Origin: an uncultured Bacteroidales bacterium
GTDB lineage: Bacteria; Bacteroidota; Bacteroidia; Bacteroidales; UBA932
Direction of reading: 5' to 3'
Assembly: GCA_944322585.1 (NCBI GenBank)
Contig: CALUPB010000006.1
Coordinates: 107,372-171,371, forward strand
DNA length: 64,000 nt
Shown here: one piece after another, positions 54,094 through 63,924 of the stretch
Numbering within the stretch: position 1 is the stretch's first letter
Layout of the letters: each line of letters begins with the position of its first letter
The notes under the pieces: model-generated
Told to the model about the DNA's origin: nothing
The model's input: the letters and a program-made list of their open reading frames with translations, nothing else
The model's database searches: none
Position numbers and translations under genes: made by a program

Positions 54094-55014
54094 TCATCCG
54101 CCGACATTCATATAACAGTCTTCCAGGGTCGCAGGCTGCACCCTGACGGAAACACCTTTGTGACCGTATTCCTCCTCCAAGATCCGTCCGATACCTTCCG
54201 GGGCGGATTTGCAGCCATCATTGAGGACGACATGATGCGTGTCCCCGAATGTATAGCATCTGTCCACCTGAGGCATCTTCCTCAGATCCTGCAGGAGACG
54301 GAACATCTCGTCCGACCGCACGGCAAGCAGCTGTCTGCCGAAATCTCCCCGTATCGCAGCCGGACTGTCCGTTACAAGAAAACGTCCGGACTTCATCATG
54401 GCCACCCTGTCGCATCTGTCAGCCTCGTCCATATAGGCCGTAGAGACCACTATCGTCATTCCCGTGTCCTTCAGCCTCGCAAGAGTCTCCCAGAACTCCC
54501 TCCTCGACGACGGATCGACTCCGGTAGTGGGCTCATCAAGGAACAGGACACGCGGAGAATGTATCAGAGTACAGCACAGGGCCAGCTTCTGCTTCATGCC
54601 TCCGGACAGGTTGCCGGCCTTCCTGTCTTCGAAAGGTTCGAGACGGCAATAAATATCCCCGATAAGATGATAATTGGTCTTTATGTCTGTCCCGAATACG
54701 GATGCGAAGAATGTCAGATTTTCCTTCACCGAAAGATCCGGATACAGGGAAAACCGTCCGGGCATATATCCTGTTATTGTCCTGAGCTGCCTGTAATCCC
54801 TGACAATATCCAGGCCTTCTACGGTTGCCGTACCCTCATCCGGAGACACAAGGGTCGTAAGCAGGCGGAAGAGAGTGGTTTTTCCGGCTCCGTCAGGGCC
54901 AATGATACCGAAAAGCTCTCCCTGCCGCACAGAAAAAGGCTCCTGCAGGTCAACAGCAGGAGGAAGAGTTCTGCCATAACTTTTCTTCAGTCTCCGTACG
55001 ACAATTGAATCCAT
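54094..55014 (-). CDS. ABC transporter ATPase, YbhF N-terminal-half-like
   Basis: 306-aa ATPase with Walker A GPDGAGKTT, standard signature LSGGMKQKLAL, Walker B RVLFLDEPTTGVD and a terminal ~90-residue tail resembling the YbhF N-terminal half. It forms the heterodimeric NBD pair with the next gene. In E. coli the two halves are one protein (YbhF); here the split is intact, with 80 bp between the ORFs and no frameshift needed. Confidence 0.92.
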   Translation of the reverse strand: MDSIVVRRLKKSYGRTLPPAVDLQEPFSVRQGELFGIIGPDGAGKTTLFRLLTTLVSPDEGTATVEGLDIVRDYRQLRTITGYMPGRFSLYPDLSVKENLTFFASVFGTDIKTNYHLIGDIYCRLEPFEDRKAGNLSGGMKQKLALCCTLIHSPRVLFLDEPTTGVDPSSRREFWETLARLKDTGMTIVVSTAYMDEADRCDRVAMMKSGRFLVTDSPAAIRGDFGRQLLAVRSDEMFRLLQDLRKMPQVDRCYTFGDTHHVVLNDGCKSAPEGIGRILEEEYGHKGVSVRVQPATLEDCYMNVGG

Positions 55015-55128
55015 CGCTTTTACATCTTTCCTGAAACCGTCCTGCCGGATTACCGGCCTGCCTTTTCCGGCAGTATACCGCCCCGTCCGATACCTCCATC
55101 ATCAGGACACTGCATGCCGGTCCGAAGG

Positions 55129-56037
55129 TCAAAGGACCAGACCGCCGTACATTCCGAGCTTTATGAACCCGTCGTTCTTCACTGCGACCTTGATTGCATA
55201 CACAAGATTCTCCCTCTCGTCGCGTGTCTGTATGTTCTTGGGGGTGAATTCACTCTGGTCGGAAATCCATGTCACGGTACCCTGATATTCTTTCACACTG
55301 TCTCCGCCATAGTCCGAATAGACCATGACCTGCTGCCCGAGCCTCACATCCGCAAGCTGACCGGAAGTAAGGTATGCCCTCAGATAGACCCTGTCCATAT
55401 CCGCCACCTTGAAAAGTGGTCTCCCGGCAGCCATGAACTCCCCTGCCTCGGCATATTTTGTAAGTACAGTACCGTCTACAGGTGAAGATATCCTGCACTT
55501 GGACAGCTGGTCCTCGACCTGCGCAATCTGCATCCCGATACCGGCACTCTGGGCGTCGATGCTCCTGACAGAACTGTTCAGGGCCAGTTCCTGCGCCGAC
55601 AGCTGTTTCTTCAGCACGGCGATCTGCGCATCAAGGTCATCCATCTGTTTCCGGGTAGCCGCCCCGTCGGCAAGAAGACGGGCAAGCCTTTCCCGTTCGA
55701 ATCCGAGCGACTTCAACTGCTCTTCCATGGCCTGGATCCGGGAGCTGACATCGGGACGGCTGTTCAGGACGGATTCGGCTGTCTTCTCCAGCTGCAGCTT
55801 CGTCAGATACAGCTGCACCGTATCTATGCACCCGAGCAGACTGTCTGCCCTGACCCTCTCCCCTTCTTCAACATCGAAGAAAAGGATTCTCCCGTTTGCC
55901 TCGGCGGAGACCGTTATCTCCGTCGACTCGAAATAGCCTTCGGCATCATAGTCCCCAAGACTTCCCTTGCAGCCGGCGACAGAGCACATGACAACAGCCG
56001 CTCCGCACAGAAGTGCAATATCAGTTGTATTTTTCAT
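55129..56037 (-). CDS. HlyD-family membrane fusion lipoprotein (YbhG-like)
   Basis: 302-aa adaptor. The leader ends in SVAGC with C23 as the lipidated cysteine. The lipoyl half-motif YFESTEITVSAEANGRILFF is followed by a coiled coil (about 85-190) and CRISSPVDGTVLTKYAEAGEF, then a beta-barrel domain. It bridges the ABC-2 permeases to the TolC gene upstream. Confidence 0.92.
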   Translation of the reverse strand: MKNTTDIALLCGAAVVMCSVAGCKGSLGDYDAEGYFESTEITVSAEANGRILFFDVEEGERVRADSLLGCIDTVQLYLTKLQLEKTAESVLNSRPDVSSRIQAMEEQLKSLGFERERLARLLADGAATRKQMDDLDAQIAVLKKQLSAQELALNSSVRSIDAQSAGIGMQIAQVEDQLSKCRISSPVDGTVLTKYAEAGEFMAAGRPLFKVADMDRVYLRAYLTSGQLADVRLGQQVMVYSDYGGDSVKEYQGTVTWISDQSEFTPKNIQTRDERENLVYAIKVAVKNDGFIKLGMYGGLVL

Positions 56038-56128
56038 TATAATATCCTGTAAATCATCATTCCTTGGTTACACCCGGCACATCGCGACCTGCCGCTGCAG
56101 TCGCTTCGGGCTTTCAATCATACACCGG

Positions 56129-57409
56129 CTACTGGTTAAGTACGACTTTAAGGTCATAGATATTTTTCAGCAGCTCGAGCTCGTGCAGGGAACGGGACAC
56201 TATCGCACTGTTCTCATTGGTAATGTCCCGGAGAAGATCATTCAGGGTTATGACTCCGTTCCGGTACTTGGATTCCGAAGCCCTGCGCACTGATTCCCTC
56301 AACCTTACTATCTCGTCATCCGATGCCTTCACCTGATACATCCTGTCTATTTCGTTCCGTATCTGCGTCCGCTGAATATCCGTATTCCACAGGAATGCGT
56401 CCTTCTGCAGTTCCACGGAACGCTGCGAAAGTTCTATCCTGCGCCTGTCATTCTTCCTGGTATAGAAGCCGGTAATGTCCCATTTCATCGTAATGCCGGC
56501 TATGCCGTTCCATGTAAGCCTGTCGTACATCATGTCGTTGAACATGTTCAGTCCCGGCCTGCCGTACCAGCCCTGCGCGAAAAGGGCGAACTTCGGCATG
56601 ACAGCCACATCCAGCATCCGCTTCTGACTTTCTATCTGACGTATCTGCGCATCGAACAGCATGAGTTCGGTCCTTCTGTTCTGGGTCAGGTCCACAAGCT
56701 GTACCTCCGGTTTCTCGAACACTTCGTCATCCCCTATCTGCCTGCCTATCATTATGGCAAGCATGTCCCGGTATGTCCTGAGAGTACTTTCGAGCTGCAC
56801 GCGCTGCTGGCGGAGAGTCAGTATTTCCACCTTTATGTTGTCGATATCGCTCTGAACGGCAGTTCCGTTGGCTACGGCCGACTCCACGACCGACATATTG
56901 GCCGTCATCAGGGTATCCATATAGGAATTGGCCCTGAGATTCGCCTCCATGACGAGTATTCCGAAATACATCTGGTTGATGCGCGTCTTCAGGGCATCGA
57001 TATCCTTGTCAAGAGTCAGCCTTGAAACTTCCTGCTGGGCCTTCACCGCCTCGCGCTGCGCTTTCGCATAGCCGCCGTCCCAGATTGTCTGGCTTATCTC
57101 GAGCTGGACCTTGTACTGGTCTTTCGGGAGACCGTCCATCTCCACTCCGGCCATCTTCAGCAGGGAATTGAACTCCTCCGGGAATGCCACGGCATCGCTC
57201 TGGTATGAAGCCTGGGCTGACAGCGATATTCTGGGCACATACCCCATTGCGGCATTCTCGAACGAATACCTCGACATCGCCTCGGTCAGACCATACTGCC
57301 TGATGAGAGGATAATTCTCCCGTGCCATTCTGTAACACTCTTCAAGAGATATGGCCTGAAGCTGCAAGGCAGCTGACAGAAACAAGACTCCGACCGTTAT
57401 CCTTTTCAT
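56129..57409 (-). CDS. TolC-family outer membrane channel of the ABC-2 exporter
   Basis: 426-aa outer membrane factor. ATG 57409 starts a clear signal peptide (MKRITVGVLFLSAALQLQA); the longer ORF from 57631 overlaps the next TolC gene and is not used. OEP-type helices follow (ISLEECYRMARENYPLIRQYGL, MYDRLTWNGIAGITMKWDIT, GVITLNDLLRDITNENSAIVSRSLHELELLKN). First gene of the six-gene ABC-2 exporter unit. Confidence 0.9.
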   Translation of the reverse strand: MKRITVGVLFLSAALQLQAISLEECYRMARENYPLIRQYGLTEAMSRYSFENAAMGYVPRISLSAQASYQSDAVAFPEEFNSLLKMAGVEMDGLPKDQYKVQLEISQTIWDGGYAKAQREAVKAQQEVSRLTLDKDIDALKTRINQMYFGILVMEANLRANSYMDTLMTANMSVVESAVANGTAVQSDIDNIKVEILTLRQQRVQLESTLRTYRDMLAIMIGRQIGDDEVFEKPEVQLVDLTQNRRTELMLFDAQIRQIESQKRMLDVAVMPKFALFAQGWYGRPGLNMFNDMMYDRLTWNGIAGITMKWDITGFYTRKNDRRRIELSQRSVELQKDAFLWNTDIQRTQIRNEIDRMYQVKASDDEIVRLRESVRRASESKYRNGVITLNDLLRDITNENSAIVSRSLHELELLKNIYDLKVVLNQ

Positions 57410-57542
57410 ATTATTCCCGATACAAACGGATAAAGTCGCAGCAATAAATGCGCCAATCCCGACAGTTTCCGCACTCAAATTCCACATATCCGTAATCGAC
57501 GCCGATATCCGGAGTTTCATGCAATTCACGAAAGCCGAATTG

Positions 57543-58721
57543 TCATAAAGAATTCCGGTAGATTTCCGCCATGAGTTTATGATAGGTATTCTCCGTTTCG
57601 GACAGGGCAAGCAGATTTGCATAGACTGCATCCGCTTCGGTGTAGTACTCTATGATAGAAAGCTGACCTGCTTCTACAGCCTTGCGGAGCATCCCGAGAG
57701 TCTCCTCCATCAGTTCCACGTCATATGCATCCATCATTTCCTTGAGCCTGAGCATCCCGTCATACTGGGAACGGATACGGGACTCTGCCTGTATCCTGGT
57801 CTCTTCAAGCTGAAGACATGAGGCAGTATGCCTTGCCTTGGCTATCCGGGACTTGTGCCTGTTCGAGAACAACGGGAATGAAGCCCCCACGATAAAGCCG
57901 TTGCTGGCCTCTCTGAGAGCAGTATTGCGACGGTAACCGACCTGAAGCTGCGGGAGCCAGTTCTGGCTGTTGACCCGCACCTCCTGCTCCGCGGCCTCTA
58001 CAGCCGCCTCCGATGCCATTATCTCGAGCTCTCCTGCAAGAAGCGAATCCCTGAACGCCCCGAAATCGGGAAGAGGTATGACTACAGGGTATTCGTACAT
58101 AGAAAGTTCCACCGGATTATCCCCGTTCATCGCCTGAAGCGAAAGCCTCACGGACTCCAGCTCCGTTTCCACCTGCGCCATCTGCGCCGCGATGTCCATC
58201 TTCTCCATCCGTATCTTGTTCAGTTCTATCGCCGAGGCATCTCCGGCTTCGTATCTTGTACGGAACAGGGCCAGAAGTCCGTCCGCATTCTCAAGCCTGT
58301 CGGACAGAAGTTCCTGCTTGCGGTGCAGACAGACCAGATCCAGACACATGGTCTTGGCCCTGAGCATCAGATCCCTCCTCGCCACAAGATACTGTCTGTC
58401 GATTACCTCTCTCTGCATCTTTCCGGCCTTGCTCCGGGAAGCATACTGCGTGGGAAAATCGAAACCGTATGACACGACAAGTTCCGAGCTCGATATTCCG
58501 TCCGTCCCCTTGGCCCAGAACGGGCTGTACTCTATGGTCGGATCTCCAAGATTGTTCTGCATCCGTGTCTCATATCTGGCCGCTTCCGCCTCCTGCCTTA
58601 ACGACTGCAGCTCCACATTGTTCCTTTCTATTGCACTGAGCACTGCATCGATGTCCTGGGCACCGGAAATCACCGGCAATGCGACCAATGCCAAGGTTAA
58701 TGTAATATGACTTGTTTTCAT
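57543..58721 (-). CDS. TolC/CzcC-like outer membrane factor of the metal RND pump
   Basis: 392-aa outer membrane efflux protein with signal peptide (ITLTLALVALPVISGA). OEP signatures: LQSLRQEAEAARYETRMQNNLGDPTIEYSPF and NWLPQLQVGYRRNTALREASNGFIVGASFPLF, with SIIEYYTEADAVYANLL near the end. It is 78 bp downstream of the RND pump and completes a CusCBA/CzcCBA-type tripartite set. The next TolC (57409) belongs to a different exporter. Confidence 0.9.
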   Translation of the reverse strand: MKTSHITLTLALVALPVISGAQDIDAVLSAIERNNVELQSLRQEAEAARYETRMQNNLGDPTIEYSPFWAKGTDGISSSELVVSYGFDFPTQYASRSKAGKMQREVIDRQYLVARRDLMLRAKTMCLDLVCLHRKQELLSDRLENADGLLALFRTRYEAGDASAIELNKIRMEKMDIAAQMAQVETELESVRLSLQAMNGDNPVELSMYEYPVVIPLPDFGAFRDSLLAGELEIMASEAAVEAAEQEVRVNSQNWLPQLQVGYRRNTALREASNGFIVGASFPLFSNRHKSRIAKARHTASCLQLEETRIQAESRIRSQYDGMLRLKEMMDAYDVELMEETLGMLRKAVEAGQLSIIEYYTEADAVYANLLALSETENTYHKLMAEIYRNSL

Positions 58722-58799
58722 ACTTGTCGGTTTTAGCGTCTGTCAGACGCATTCATCAATTTATATCAACATCAATCCGGCTGATTCAGAGCCTGCCGG

Positions 58800-61700
58800 C
58801 TAATCCTGCACGTCCACAAAGGCATTTTTGTCATGCGGATTTCTCCCGCTGCCATCCTTGCCATCCGGCACCGGACTGCCGTCTTCCTTTCTGTGCAATA
58901 TTTCATAGAATATCGGCACGATGAAGGCATTGAGGAACGTAGATGTCAGCAGACCTCCGAGTATCACCTTGGCCATAGGACTCTGTATCTCGTTCCCGGG
59001 CAGGTCTCCCCGCAAGGCAAGCGGTATCAGGGCAAGGGCGGAAGAAAGTGCAGTCATCAGGATAGGATTGAGCCTGTCGAGAGACCCCTGCATTATGCTC
59101 TCGCGTACTGAAACGCCCTCCTGCCGGAGATGATTGTACCGGTTGATGAGCAGCATGCCGTTCCTCGTCGCTATACCGAACAGGGAAATGAATCCTATTA
59201 TTGCCGGAATACTCACCTCCCCTGTCGTAAACAGCAGGGCAAATACGCCTCCTATCAGGGCAAGAGGAAGATTCAGAAGCACGACTCCGCTCTGGAGCGC
59301 ATTCCTGAACTCCATGTACAGCAGAAGGAATATCACGACAATGCTCATCAGTGACGTAAGAAGCAGGGTGCGGCTTGCTGCCTGTTCGCTCTCGAACTGC
59401 CCGCCGTATTCTATATGATAGCCTTCCGGCAGTACGATATTCTCATCCACCCTTTCCTGTATGTCATTGACGACGCTTCGCAGGTCACGCCCGGCCGTAT
59501 TGGCAGATATCACTATCTTGCGTTTGACATTCTCCCTGTTGATGGTATTCGGCCCCATGGATGACACCACATCAGCCACATAGGACAGCGGTATCTTGTT
59601 TCCCTCGGAATCGTCTATCATCAGGTTCCGGATATGTTCCATGGTCCCCCTGCTGTCCTCGTCGGCCCGCACGACAAGATCGAAGGTCTTCCCCTGCTCA
59701 TACACATAGGAGACAACCTCCCCTGCCATATTGACAGAGACGAACTCGTTGAATGCCGACAAAGGTATACCGTACCTTGCAAGCATTTCCCTGCGTGGCA
59801 GTATTTTGAGTTCCGGACGCTCTATCTGCTGCTCGACATTCAGGTCGGCTATCCCCTCCACATCCGCAATCAGGTCCTTGATACGGTTGCCGATAGAAAA
59901 CATCGCATTGAGATCATCCCCGAAAAGCTTGATTGCTATGCTTGCCTGGGTACCGCTCAGCATGGCGTCGATACGGTGGCTTATAGGCTGGCCTATCTCT
60001 ATGTTAGCTCCTACGATAGAAGAAAGTTTCTGTCTCACATCGGCCAAAAGCTCCTCATGCGACCTGTCCTTGAGTTCGAAAGGAGCCTCAATCTCCGAAA
60101 CATTCACACCGAGAGCATGCTCGTCCAGCTCGGCACGTCCGGTCTTGCGGGCGACCGTCTGTATCTCCGGAATGGACAGCAGCAGCTCCTCCGCCTGTCG
60201 TCCGATCCTGTCGGACTCTTCAAGGGATATGCCTGGCAACGAACTGACATTTATCGTAAAGGAGCCTTCATTGAATGATGGCAGGAAACTGTGACCGAGA
60301 GTGAAGAAAAGCCCGAGAGCCGCGCAGAACAGGACAGCAGTAAATAATATTACCGGTTTCTTGTGAGCAAGCGTCCACTGCAACGCATTCCGGTAATGTT
60401 TCTTGAGCCATACAGCCAGGAATGCCTCTTTCGGCACACCAGTGTCCCTGCGACCTCCGAGAAGATAGCTGCATAATACCGGAGTCAGTGTAAGCGCCAC
60501 TACAGTGGATGCGAAAAGAGCCACAATGAATGCCACACCGAGAGGTATCAGCATCCGGCCTTCCATCCCGGAAAGGAAGAACAGCGGGATGAAACTGACG
60601 ATTATTATAAGTGTGGAATTGAGGATAGGCATCCTCACCTCCCTCGACGCATCATACACGACCTGAAGCACCGGACGTCTCCCGGACGGAGGAAGCATTC
60701 TGTTCTCCCTGAGGTGTTTCCATACATTCTCGACATCCACTATCGCATCGTCTACGAGCGAACCTATGGCTATGGCCATGCCGCCAAGGCTCATCGTATT
60801 GAGGGTCAATCCCATATAATGCAGGACGAGAACGGATATGAGCAGGGAAAGAGGCAATGTTATCAGTGAAATCACCGTCGTCCTCACATTGGCGAGGAAA
60901 AGGAAAAGCACGATAACCACGAACAGGGCTCCCTCCAGAAGTGAATTCTTTACATTGTCTATGGAACTCTCTATAAATCTCGACTGTCTGAAAATATCGG
61001 TAGAGACATGCACGTCGGAAGGCAGGTTCTTTTCCAGATCTTCCAGAGCCTCCTCCAGTTTTGCCGTCAGTTCTATTGTACCTGTATCAGGCTGCTTGGT
61101 CACAGTCAGCAGAACGGCCGGCTTCCCTTTCTCCGAAGCCACACCGAGTTTCGGCTGGCTCGCACCGACCTTTACGTCCGCTACATCCTCAAGAGTCACA
61201 GGAGCCCCGTCCACGGTCTTTATCACTGCACGCCCTATCTTGCGGACATCTTCCGTAGACACCACTCCCCTGACGATATATTCATTGCCGTATTCGTAGA
61301 TGACACCGCCATTGACATTACCGTTCATATTGCGGGTCACGTCCATGACTTCCGCCAAGGTCACCCCGTAATGTTTCATCTTCCCGGGATGGAGAAGCAC
61401 CTGATATTCCTTTATATCCCCGCCGAGCACGGCTACCTGTGCAACTCCTCCCGTAGAAAGCAGTCTCGGTCTTATAGTCCAGTCAGCGATTGTCCTGAGG
61501 TCAAGCATGGACGTACTGTCGGAGGTAAGCCCGACAATCAGCACTTCCCCGAGAATGGATGACTGCGGTCCGAGAGTCGGATTTCCCACATTGTCGGGAA
61601 GACTCTCCGTCACCGTCGCGAGTTTTTCAGAAACGATCTGCCTGTCAAGATAGATGTCGGTTCCCCAGTCGAATTCCACCCAAACCACCGAAAATCCTGT

Positions 61701-61961
61701 CGTGGACGACGAACGGACCCTTCTGACCCCGGTAGCTCCGTTTACGGCTGTCTCTATGGGAAAGGTGACAAGCTGCTCCACCTCCTCGGCCGCCATTCCG
61801 TTCGCTTCGGTCATCACGACAACCGTAGGGGCATTCAGATCCGGAAACACGTCCACCTCGGCATTGAAAGTCCGGTGCAGGCCGGCCACGAGCAACAGGA
61901 CCGCCGCTACAAGTATCAGAAGACGGTTCTCTAAAGAGAAACGGATAATTCTGTCAAGCAT
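58800..61961 (-). CDS. Heavy-metal efflux RND transporter (CusA/CzcA family)
   Basis: 1053-aa inner membrane proton antiporter with 12 membrane helices and two large periplasmic loops. N-terminal MLDRIIRFSLENRLLILVAAVLLL and VDVFPDLNAPTVVVMTEANGMAAEEVEQLVTFPIE are typical HME-RND. In the fourth helix the motif reads MAIAIGSLVDDAIVDVENV; the first aspartate of the classical DFGxxxDGAxxxVEN proton relay is replaced while the DD and E-N are kept, a common Bacteroidota variant. Metal (copper, zinc, cobalt, cadmium) cannot be told from sequence. Located 14 bp after the adaptor. Confidence 0.94.
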   Translation of the reverse strand: MLDRIIRFSLENRLLILVAAVLLLVAGLHRTFNAEVDVFPDLNAPTVVVMTEANGMAAEEVEQLVTFPIETAVNGATGVRRVRSSSTTGFSVVWVEFDWGTDIYLDRQIVSEKLATVTESLPDNVGNPTLGPQSSILGEVLIVGLTSDSTSMLDLRTIADWTIRPRLLSTGGVAQVAVLGGDIKEYQVLLHPGKMKHYGVTLAEVMDVTRNMNGNVNGGVIYEYGNEYIVRGVVSTEDVRKIGRAVIKTVDGAPVTLEDVADVKVGASQPKLGVASEKGKPAVLLTVTKQPDTGTIELTAKLEEALEDLEKNLPSDVHVSTDIFRQSRFIESSIDNVKNSLLEGALFVVIVLFLFLANVRTTVISLITLPLSLLISVLVLHYMGLTLNTMSLGGMAIAIGSLVDDAIVDVENVWKHLRENRMLPPSGRRPVLQVVYDASREVRMPILNSTLIIIVSFIPLFFLSGMEGRMLIPLGVAFIVALFASTVVALTLTPVLCSYLLGGRRDTGVPKEAFLAVWLKKHYRNALQWTLAHKKPVILFTAVLFCAALGLFFTLGHSFLPSFNEGSFTINVSSLPGISLEESDRIGRQAEELLLSIPEIQTVARKTGRAELDEHALGVNVSEIEAPFELKDRSHEELLADVRQKLSSIVGANIEIGQPISHRIDAMLSGTQASIAIKLFGDDLNAMFSIGNRIKDLIADVEGIADLNVEQQIERPELKILPRREMLARYGIPLSAFNEFVSVNMAGEVVSYVYEQGKTFDLVVRADEDSRGTMEHIRNLMIDDSEGNKIPLSYVADVVSSMGPNTINRENVKRKIVISANTAGRDLRSVVNDIQERVDENIVLPEGYHIEYGGQFESEQAASRTLLLTSLMSIVVIFLLLYMEFRNALQSGVVLLNLPLALIGGVFALLFTTGEVSIPAIIGFISLFGIATRNGMLLINRYNHLRQEGVSVRESIMQGSLDRLNPILMTALSSALALIPLALRGDLPGNEIQSPMAKVILGGLLTSTFLNAFIVPIFYEILHRKEDGSPVPDGKDGSGRNPHDKNAFVDVQD

Positions 61962-61975
61962 AGGCTACCTCCTTG

Positions 61976-63190
61976 TCAGTGATTATGGGTATGGGCCGGA
62001 ATGGCATTGCTTGCCGAAGCCAGTTTCACATGTATCGCACCTTCCACGACAACCCTGTCTCCGTCATTGACTCCGGAAAGTATCTCCGTCCTCTGTCCGT
62101 CCGTGGCGCCCGTCTTCACTTCCTGCTTGCGGTAACAGTCTTCGTCAAGCTGGACATAGACAAAATATACCCCCTGCTCTTCAGTAAGCGCTGAAACGGG
62201 AAGGCTGATAACGTTGTCCCTTTCCTTGCCCAAAAGCCATATTTCAGCATAGGACCCCGGGATAATGCCGTCATGTCTGTCGAACGAGAATGTCACAGGA
62301 ATATACGGAGAGGCCTCACCGGTATTCCTGCCGTACGATACCAGCTTTCCGCCAAGTTCGGCAGTGCTGTAGACCATGTCCCCCGACTGCAGTCTGAAGT
62401 TGGCTTCTTCGATTCGCGGCAGCCAGGCCGAATACCTTTCAGATACATCCGCAGAAAGATAAAGTCTGCTGTTTCCGGATACTGTAGCAAGGGTCTGGCC
62501 TACGGAAACATAATCCCCTTCATTGACCGCAAATCCGCTTATATATCCGGCTGCGGGGGATTTTACCGCCGCCCCTCCGCTGACATCTCCTCCTGCAATC
62601 GCCTCATACCTGAGTCTGGCCGTCTCATATGCAGCCCTGATGCTCTCGAATTCCTTTCTCGAAACAATCCTGTCATCCACAAGCCCGGATGCACGCTCAT
62701 ACTCTGCCTTGGCAGCCTCATACTCTATCCTCGCCCTGCTGACCGGATCCCCGTCCAGAAGACCGTCGGACTTGATGGAAAACAGCTGCTGCCCCTTCGC
62801 TACGGACAATCCTTCCGCCATTGTCCCGGTGAATGCGACCACCCCCGACACATTGGCAACTACCGTGACGGCATCACCCGGAGCAGACTCCACGTCTCCG
62901 CCTGTCACAATCACATCCCTGAATGTCCCGGGTCTTATTATCTCTGAAACGACACCGGCAGCCTCGGCCTTCTCTGCCGGAAGGGATATCTCTCCTGAAT
63001 GGGCACGCTCGCCCGCATGGATTTCCTCCGCATGCGTCCCTCCGTCATGCCCGTCTCCGCCGTAAGTCCCTTCCGGATGCCGCACGTCGTCATGGGCATG
63101 CTCCCCGCGGCCGTCACCATGCCCTGCCCCTCCGCCGCATGCAGCCACGGCAAGACACAGAGCCAAAGACAAAATCCTGTTTATGTTCAT
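61976..63190 (-). CDS. RND efflux periplasmic adaptor (CusB/CzcB type), His-rich lipoprotein
   Basis: 404-aa lipoprotein adaptor with lipobox ending at C18 (LAVAACGGG). Residues 20-66 are strikingly rich in His, Asp and Gly (GHGDGRGEHAHDDVRHPEG and more), and the C-terminus ends HTHNH, consistent with metal capture before transfer to the pump. The adaptor core has VTVVANVSGVVAFTGTM and VKSPAAGYISGFAVNEGDYV lipoyl halves and a short coiled-coil hairpin (about 150-200). First gene of the pump operon, with promoter and inverted repeat at 63192-63226. Confidence 0.94.
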   Translation of the reverse strand: MNINRILSLALCLAVAACGGGAGHGDGRGEHAHDDVRHPEGTYGGDGHDGGTHAEEIHAGERAHSGEISLPAEKAEAAGVVSEIIRPGTFRDVIVTGGDVESAPGDAVTVVANVSGVVAFTGTMAEGLSVAKGQQLFSIKSDGLLDGDPVSRARIEYEAAKAEYERASGLVDDRIVSRKEFESIRAAYETARLRYEAIAGGDVSGGAAVKSPAAGYISGFAVNEGDYVSVGQTLATVSGNSRLYLSADVSERYSAWLPRIEEANFRLQSGDMVYSTAELGGKLVSYGRNTGEASPYIPVTFSFDRHDGIIPGSYAEIWLLGKERDNVISLPVSALTEEQGVYFVYVQLDEDCYRKQEVKTGATDGQRTEILSGVNDGDRVVVEGAIHVKLASASNAIPAHTHNH

Positions 63191-63191
63191 A

Positions 63192-63221
63192 TTGCAGCCT
63201 TTTTGAAATTTCCGGCTGCAA
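63192..63221. promoter_or_regulatory. Inverted repeat at the metal pump promoter (operator candidate)
   Basis: TTGCAGCC (63192-63199) and GGCTGCAA (63214-63221), 8 bp perfect with a 14-base spacer. It overlaps the -7 box and covers the predicted transcription start. It could be a repressor operator or a 5' leader hairpin. No regulator gene is adjacent. Confidence 0.5.
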
Positions 63222-63226
63222 AGCTA
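63219..63226 (-). promoter_or_regulatory. Predicted -7 box of the metal RND operon
   Basis: TAGCTTTG on the minus strand matches TAnnTTTG, 29 bp upstream of the adaptor ATG. Confidence 0.55.
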
Positions 63227-63275
63227 CCGGTTATATCCTGCAACCTTATTGCAAAAGGGATCCCGCCGCACCCTG

Positions 63276-63924
63276 TCAGACAGTTTCCGGAGGGGAGACT
63301 GCAATCTTTATGACTCCGTCCTCCCTGTTTTCGAATATCCTGTATGCCTCACCGATACGGTCCAGAGGGAACCTGTGAGTAACAAGCGGCGTAGTGTCGA
63401 GCACACCCTGCGAGATAAGCCGCAATATTTCGTCACAGTCGCATCCGTCCACCCCTCCTGTCTTGAAAATAAGGTTCTTGCCATACATATCCGGCAGCGG
63501 AAGGATTTGAGGAGTGTCGTACATGGCGACTATCGTGACTATGGCATTCGGTCTGGCGCATTCCCAAGCCAAACGGAACGAATCGTTGCTCCCGGCCACT
63601 TCCATTACAGCATCCGCTCCCCCATGGGCACTGTTCTCAAGGACTAATTCCCTGCAATGCTCCGGCCCGGTTACAAGTACGGAAGGATAATGCTCCCTTA
63701 CGAAATCCGCCCTCTCGCGGTCCTTTTCGCAGACTATTATCTTTCCCGGATGTTTCAGCATCGAGCACAGCATCGAACATATTCCCGTCGGGCCGGCCCC
63801 GATTACAAGCACGGTATCTTCCTCCCGTATCTCCGAAATTTTCGCCGCCCAATAGCCTGTGGCAAGGATGTCTCCTGCAAAAAGGGCCTGCCCGTCACTC
63901 ACTCCGTCCGGAATCAGGCTCAGT
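63276..63924 (-). pseudogene. Zinc-type alcohol dehydrogenase, 5' part missing
   Basis: Encodes the C-terminal NAD(P)-binding and substrate domains of a medium-chain dehydrogenase: IPDGVSDGQALFAGDILATGYWAA, DTVLVIGAGPTGICSML, ADAVMEVAGSNDSF and DRIGEAYRIFENREDGVIKI. The GroES-like domain (about 130 residues with the catalytic zinc ligands) is missing because the homology ends abruptly at about 63924, where an A-rich repeat-bearing segment begins. The frame stays open a little further (to 63986) but encodes unrelated residues. It is read as a gene split by an inserted element; the 5' part may lie beyond the window. Confidence 0.75.
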
